Below are positions 61,848 through 64,000 of a stretch of DNA of 64,000 bases, piece by piece (position 1 is the stretch's first letter; every line of letters starts with the position of its first letter). Both the position numbers and the translations under genes were made by a program. Under the pieces are notes generated by a model, which ran no database searches, was not told the DNA's origin, and was given only the letters and a program-made list of their open reading frames with translations. The stretch is from Acanthochlamys bracteata. Lineage: Eukaryota; Streptophyta; Magnoliopsida; Pandanales; Velloziaceae. Where the stretch lies: the NCBI GenBank assembly GCA_019914995.1, contig CM034130.1, positions 2,232,001 to 2,296,000 of the forward strand, written 5' to 3'.

Positions 61848-64000
61848 ATGCAGACAATATCTCGGCATTACTTCGGCGGAGACTCGTCGGAGGAATCGCA
61901 ATCCTTCTACATCGATATTATTGAGGTAAAAAAAGGAAAGAAAATGAAATTTTTAGTTAAAATCCGTCCTCAAGTTGGGCTGAAAGTTGTAATCTTGCAA
62001 GTTCTACTATGGGAACTTTAAAGCTAAGGTATTATCTGAAATGCTACTTCTTTGGCTCGTATTAGAAGATTGAGATTGCTTGTCTTAACTGGAGTCGTAA
62101 TCTTGCAATGGTTCTGTAGCTCTTGATTTTGGTAGAAGTTTACTAGGATGTAAAACGATTTTAGTGTTGGAGTAAGCATTAACTTAAGTTCAGATTTGAA
62201 AAAAATGATTGCTTTCGATATTTGGTTTTTGCTCATTGTACTTAATATACTCCTTATTCAAAAGAGGTTCAGGTTAATATGCCCTGATTTACAAAATGTA
62301 GTTTGCAAATTTCATAAAACGTGGCCATATCCTTGATGAGAAAAATCGGCAAAGACGTTCTGAAATGATTGGTGAAGTATATGTGTATAGATTTTAGATA
62401 ATGACAGAGAAGGGACAGAATTTTTCTTAAAACTGGATTTATTTCATGCAACCATATATATTGTTTCAAACTGTAAAATGTTGTCTATGAAATATTTCCA
62501 AGTTGAGATAGTCGCAGAAGGATAATTGTCCTGTTACAGATGTGCATTACAAATTAGCTGTTGGAGAGTTGTATTATTAGTCAATGCAATTTTTTTGTGT
62601 ACAGAATATGCAAGAAGATTATGGAATGTTCGTCTGGCCTTGTAGTACTGTGCTAGCTGAGTATGTATGGCAGCAAAGATTGCGGTTTTCTTCCAAAGTT
62701 GTTGTGGAGGTAATATCTTAAGCACTTACTCTATTGTCGCATGATTTCAGTTCTTTCTTAGTACAAATTTTCTGATATCACAATTTGCACTAGTTAAAAC
62801 TTTATACGCCACTCAATTAGAAACCGCACTTGGCACTTAAAAGGATTTTATAGGACATGAGTCAAAAACTAGTACAGATTTGTGGCTTTTTTGCAATGGC
62901 ATTCTTATAACTCTGCGGAGCATATATACTCAACATTGAGTACTATGCTTTCCTTATGTTGGTCATAATTACTAGCATAATCTAAAGAAAAGTTGCTGAT
63001 TCTTCCCATTAGTCAAGCATTAAAGAGATTGCAGCAAATGTTCTAATTTGTTATACAAGAAATTTGTGTACTAGTAGTGTATATAATTCCACTACGGAGA
63101 TACATAGAAGACTATTTGAAAGTGTCAGCAGCTATTGATTATACAAATGCAATCAGGCACTTTTACTGTATGACTGTACCTTTCTTAAACACATTGAAGA
63201 TTAGTAAGTTGTTACATAAAGTGATTGGAAAATTTTTCTTTATTGGCTGGAAGAAATGTAATTTTGTTTGAATTTGACTATATGCATTAGTTTCCTATGC
63301 TATAAGATATCTGCAGCAAGGATATCTGCTTGATTTCAGGATATCTTATTGTTCTTGGATATGTTAACCTTTGTTTGCCTTTGAGCAGCTGGGTGCTGGA
63401 ACATCTTTGCCAGGACTAGTAGCAGCAAAAGTTGGTGCAGAAGTCATCCTGACAGATAATTCACATAGAACTGAGGTGAGTTACTTATTACTAGATTAGG
63501 AAAATCTAGAATGATGCGCGCTGATGACGTTTAGCAAATGCAGCAGGCATGTGATTTGCTTGACCATGTTTAATTCCCTAGAAAACTTTAAGAAGCTTAC
63601 GTAACGAGTTCTGTGCGAAATTAATGGTTTCTTCAACGCCACTACGTGAAAATGGTATATATTTTGTCTTGTGAATTGTTACATATTAGCTACATAGTTT
63701 CTAAACATCATATAGCTTAAACTTCAGCTGTGCTTGCTTCTTCTCAATGAGGACTCTTGTACATGTTGTGCAGTAATAATTCTTGATTGTTTTTCACATC
63801 CAGGTGCTGGAGAACATGAAAAAGATATGCAACCTTAATGGAATAGATTGCAGTGTAATTCTCTTCTGACTGCTGTTAAATAAACAGATATTACTACTTG
63901 AAGTCTTTTTGTTCATCACGATATTCCTGTTACAGATATTGGGCCTTACTTGGGGGGAGTGGGACGTTGCAGTGTTCAGTTTACAACCTCACATTATCCT
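61848..64000 (+). CDS. METTL23-like methyltransferase, 5' part only
   Basis: Five exons fit before the window ends: 61848-61925, 62605-62709, 63389-63475, 63804-63854 and 63936 to at least 64000. All are in phase, giving the first 128 residues. The start MQTISRHYFGGDSSEE is followed by the family-typical MQEDYGMFVWPCSTVLAEYV. The SAM-binding motif I is VELGAGTSLPGLVAAKVGA, then VILTDN and GLTWGEWDVAVF. This layout is that of plant METTL23/METTL21-type seven-beta-strand protein methyltransferases. Human METTL23 is a histone arginine methyltransferase; the plant substrate is unknown. The 3' part lies outside the window. Confidence 0.92.

Noticed and set aside
1..64000. tRNA, rRNA, organelle inserts, or a gene cluster for one pathway
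   Set aside because: No cloverleaf, rRNA or plastid gene sequence was seen, and the neighbouring genes are functionally unrelated.

Overview
The window is nuclear DNA of a dicot-type flowering plant. The signs are GT-AG introns of about 75 bp to 2 kb, AT-rich intergenic DNA, many small inverted-repeat elements, a copia remnant, and plant-only families (PPR proteins, plastocyanin, expansin, DUF630/DUF632, UPF0496). I cannot name the species. There is no bacterial, phage, CRISPR or organellar content.

Layout, left to right. 1-2.6 kb: AT-rich DNA. 2.65-5.96 kb (-): an SR45a/transformer-2-like splicing-factor gene with its introns kept but its frame broken. 6.4-8.0 kb (+): an intronless E/E+ class PPR protein. 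9.4-9.9 kb (+): plastocyanin precursor. 13.3 kb (+): a small plant protein of unknown function. 15.6-17.2 kb (+): an intronless P-class PPR protein. 17.5-19.05 kb: unexplained less AT-rich DNA. 19.86-20.43 kb: a complete small hAT-type element with an 8-bp target duplication. 20.7-23.6 kb (+): a DUF616 membrane protein in seven exons. 26.8-31.5 kb (-): a DUF630/DUF632 protein in four exons. 33.7-37.35 kb (-): a clade-D-like PP2C phosphatase in four exons. 38.4-46 kb: AT-rich DNA with a degenerate tandem duplication. 46.7-50.3 kb (+): an Alba-domain protein with an RGG tail in eight exons. 52.96-53.9 kb (+): an alpha-expansin in three exons. 55.5-59.5 kb (+): two UPF0496 copies, both broken, followed by a decayed copia element to 61.2 kb. 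61.85 kb to the end (+): the first five exons of a METTL23-like methyltransferase, cut by the window edge.

The genes are unrelated single loci, as is normal in plants, and nothing suggests a cluster working in one pathway. The most informative points are gene decay (SR45a-like and the UPF0496 pair), the intact hAT-type MITE, a second inverted-repeat family in three copies, a segmental duplication at 40.4-43.9 kb, a possible stop-containing splice choice in the DUF616 gene, and overlapping upstream ATGs on the PP2C gene. Exon joins were derived by hand from splice signals and reading phase. For each intact multi-exon gene the joined length is a multiple of three. I did not find a convincing new biological system.
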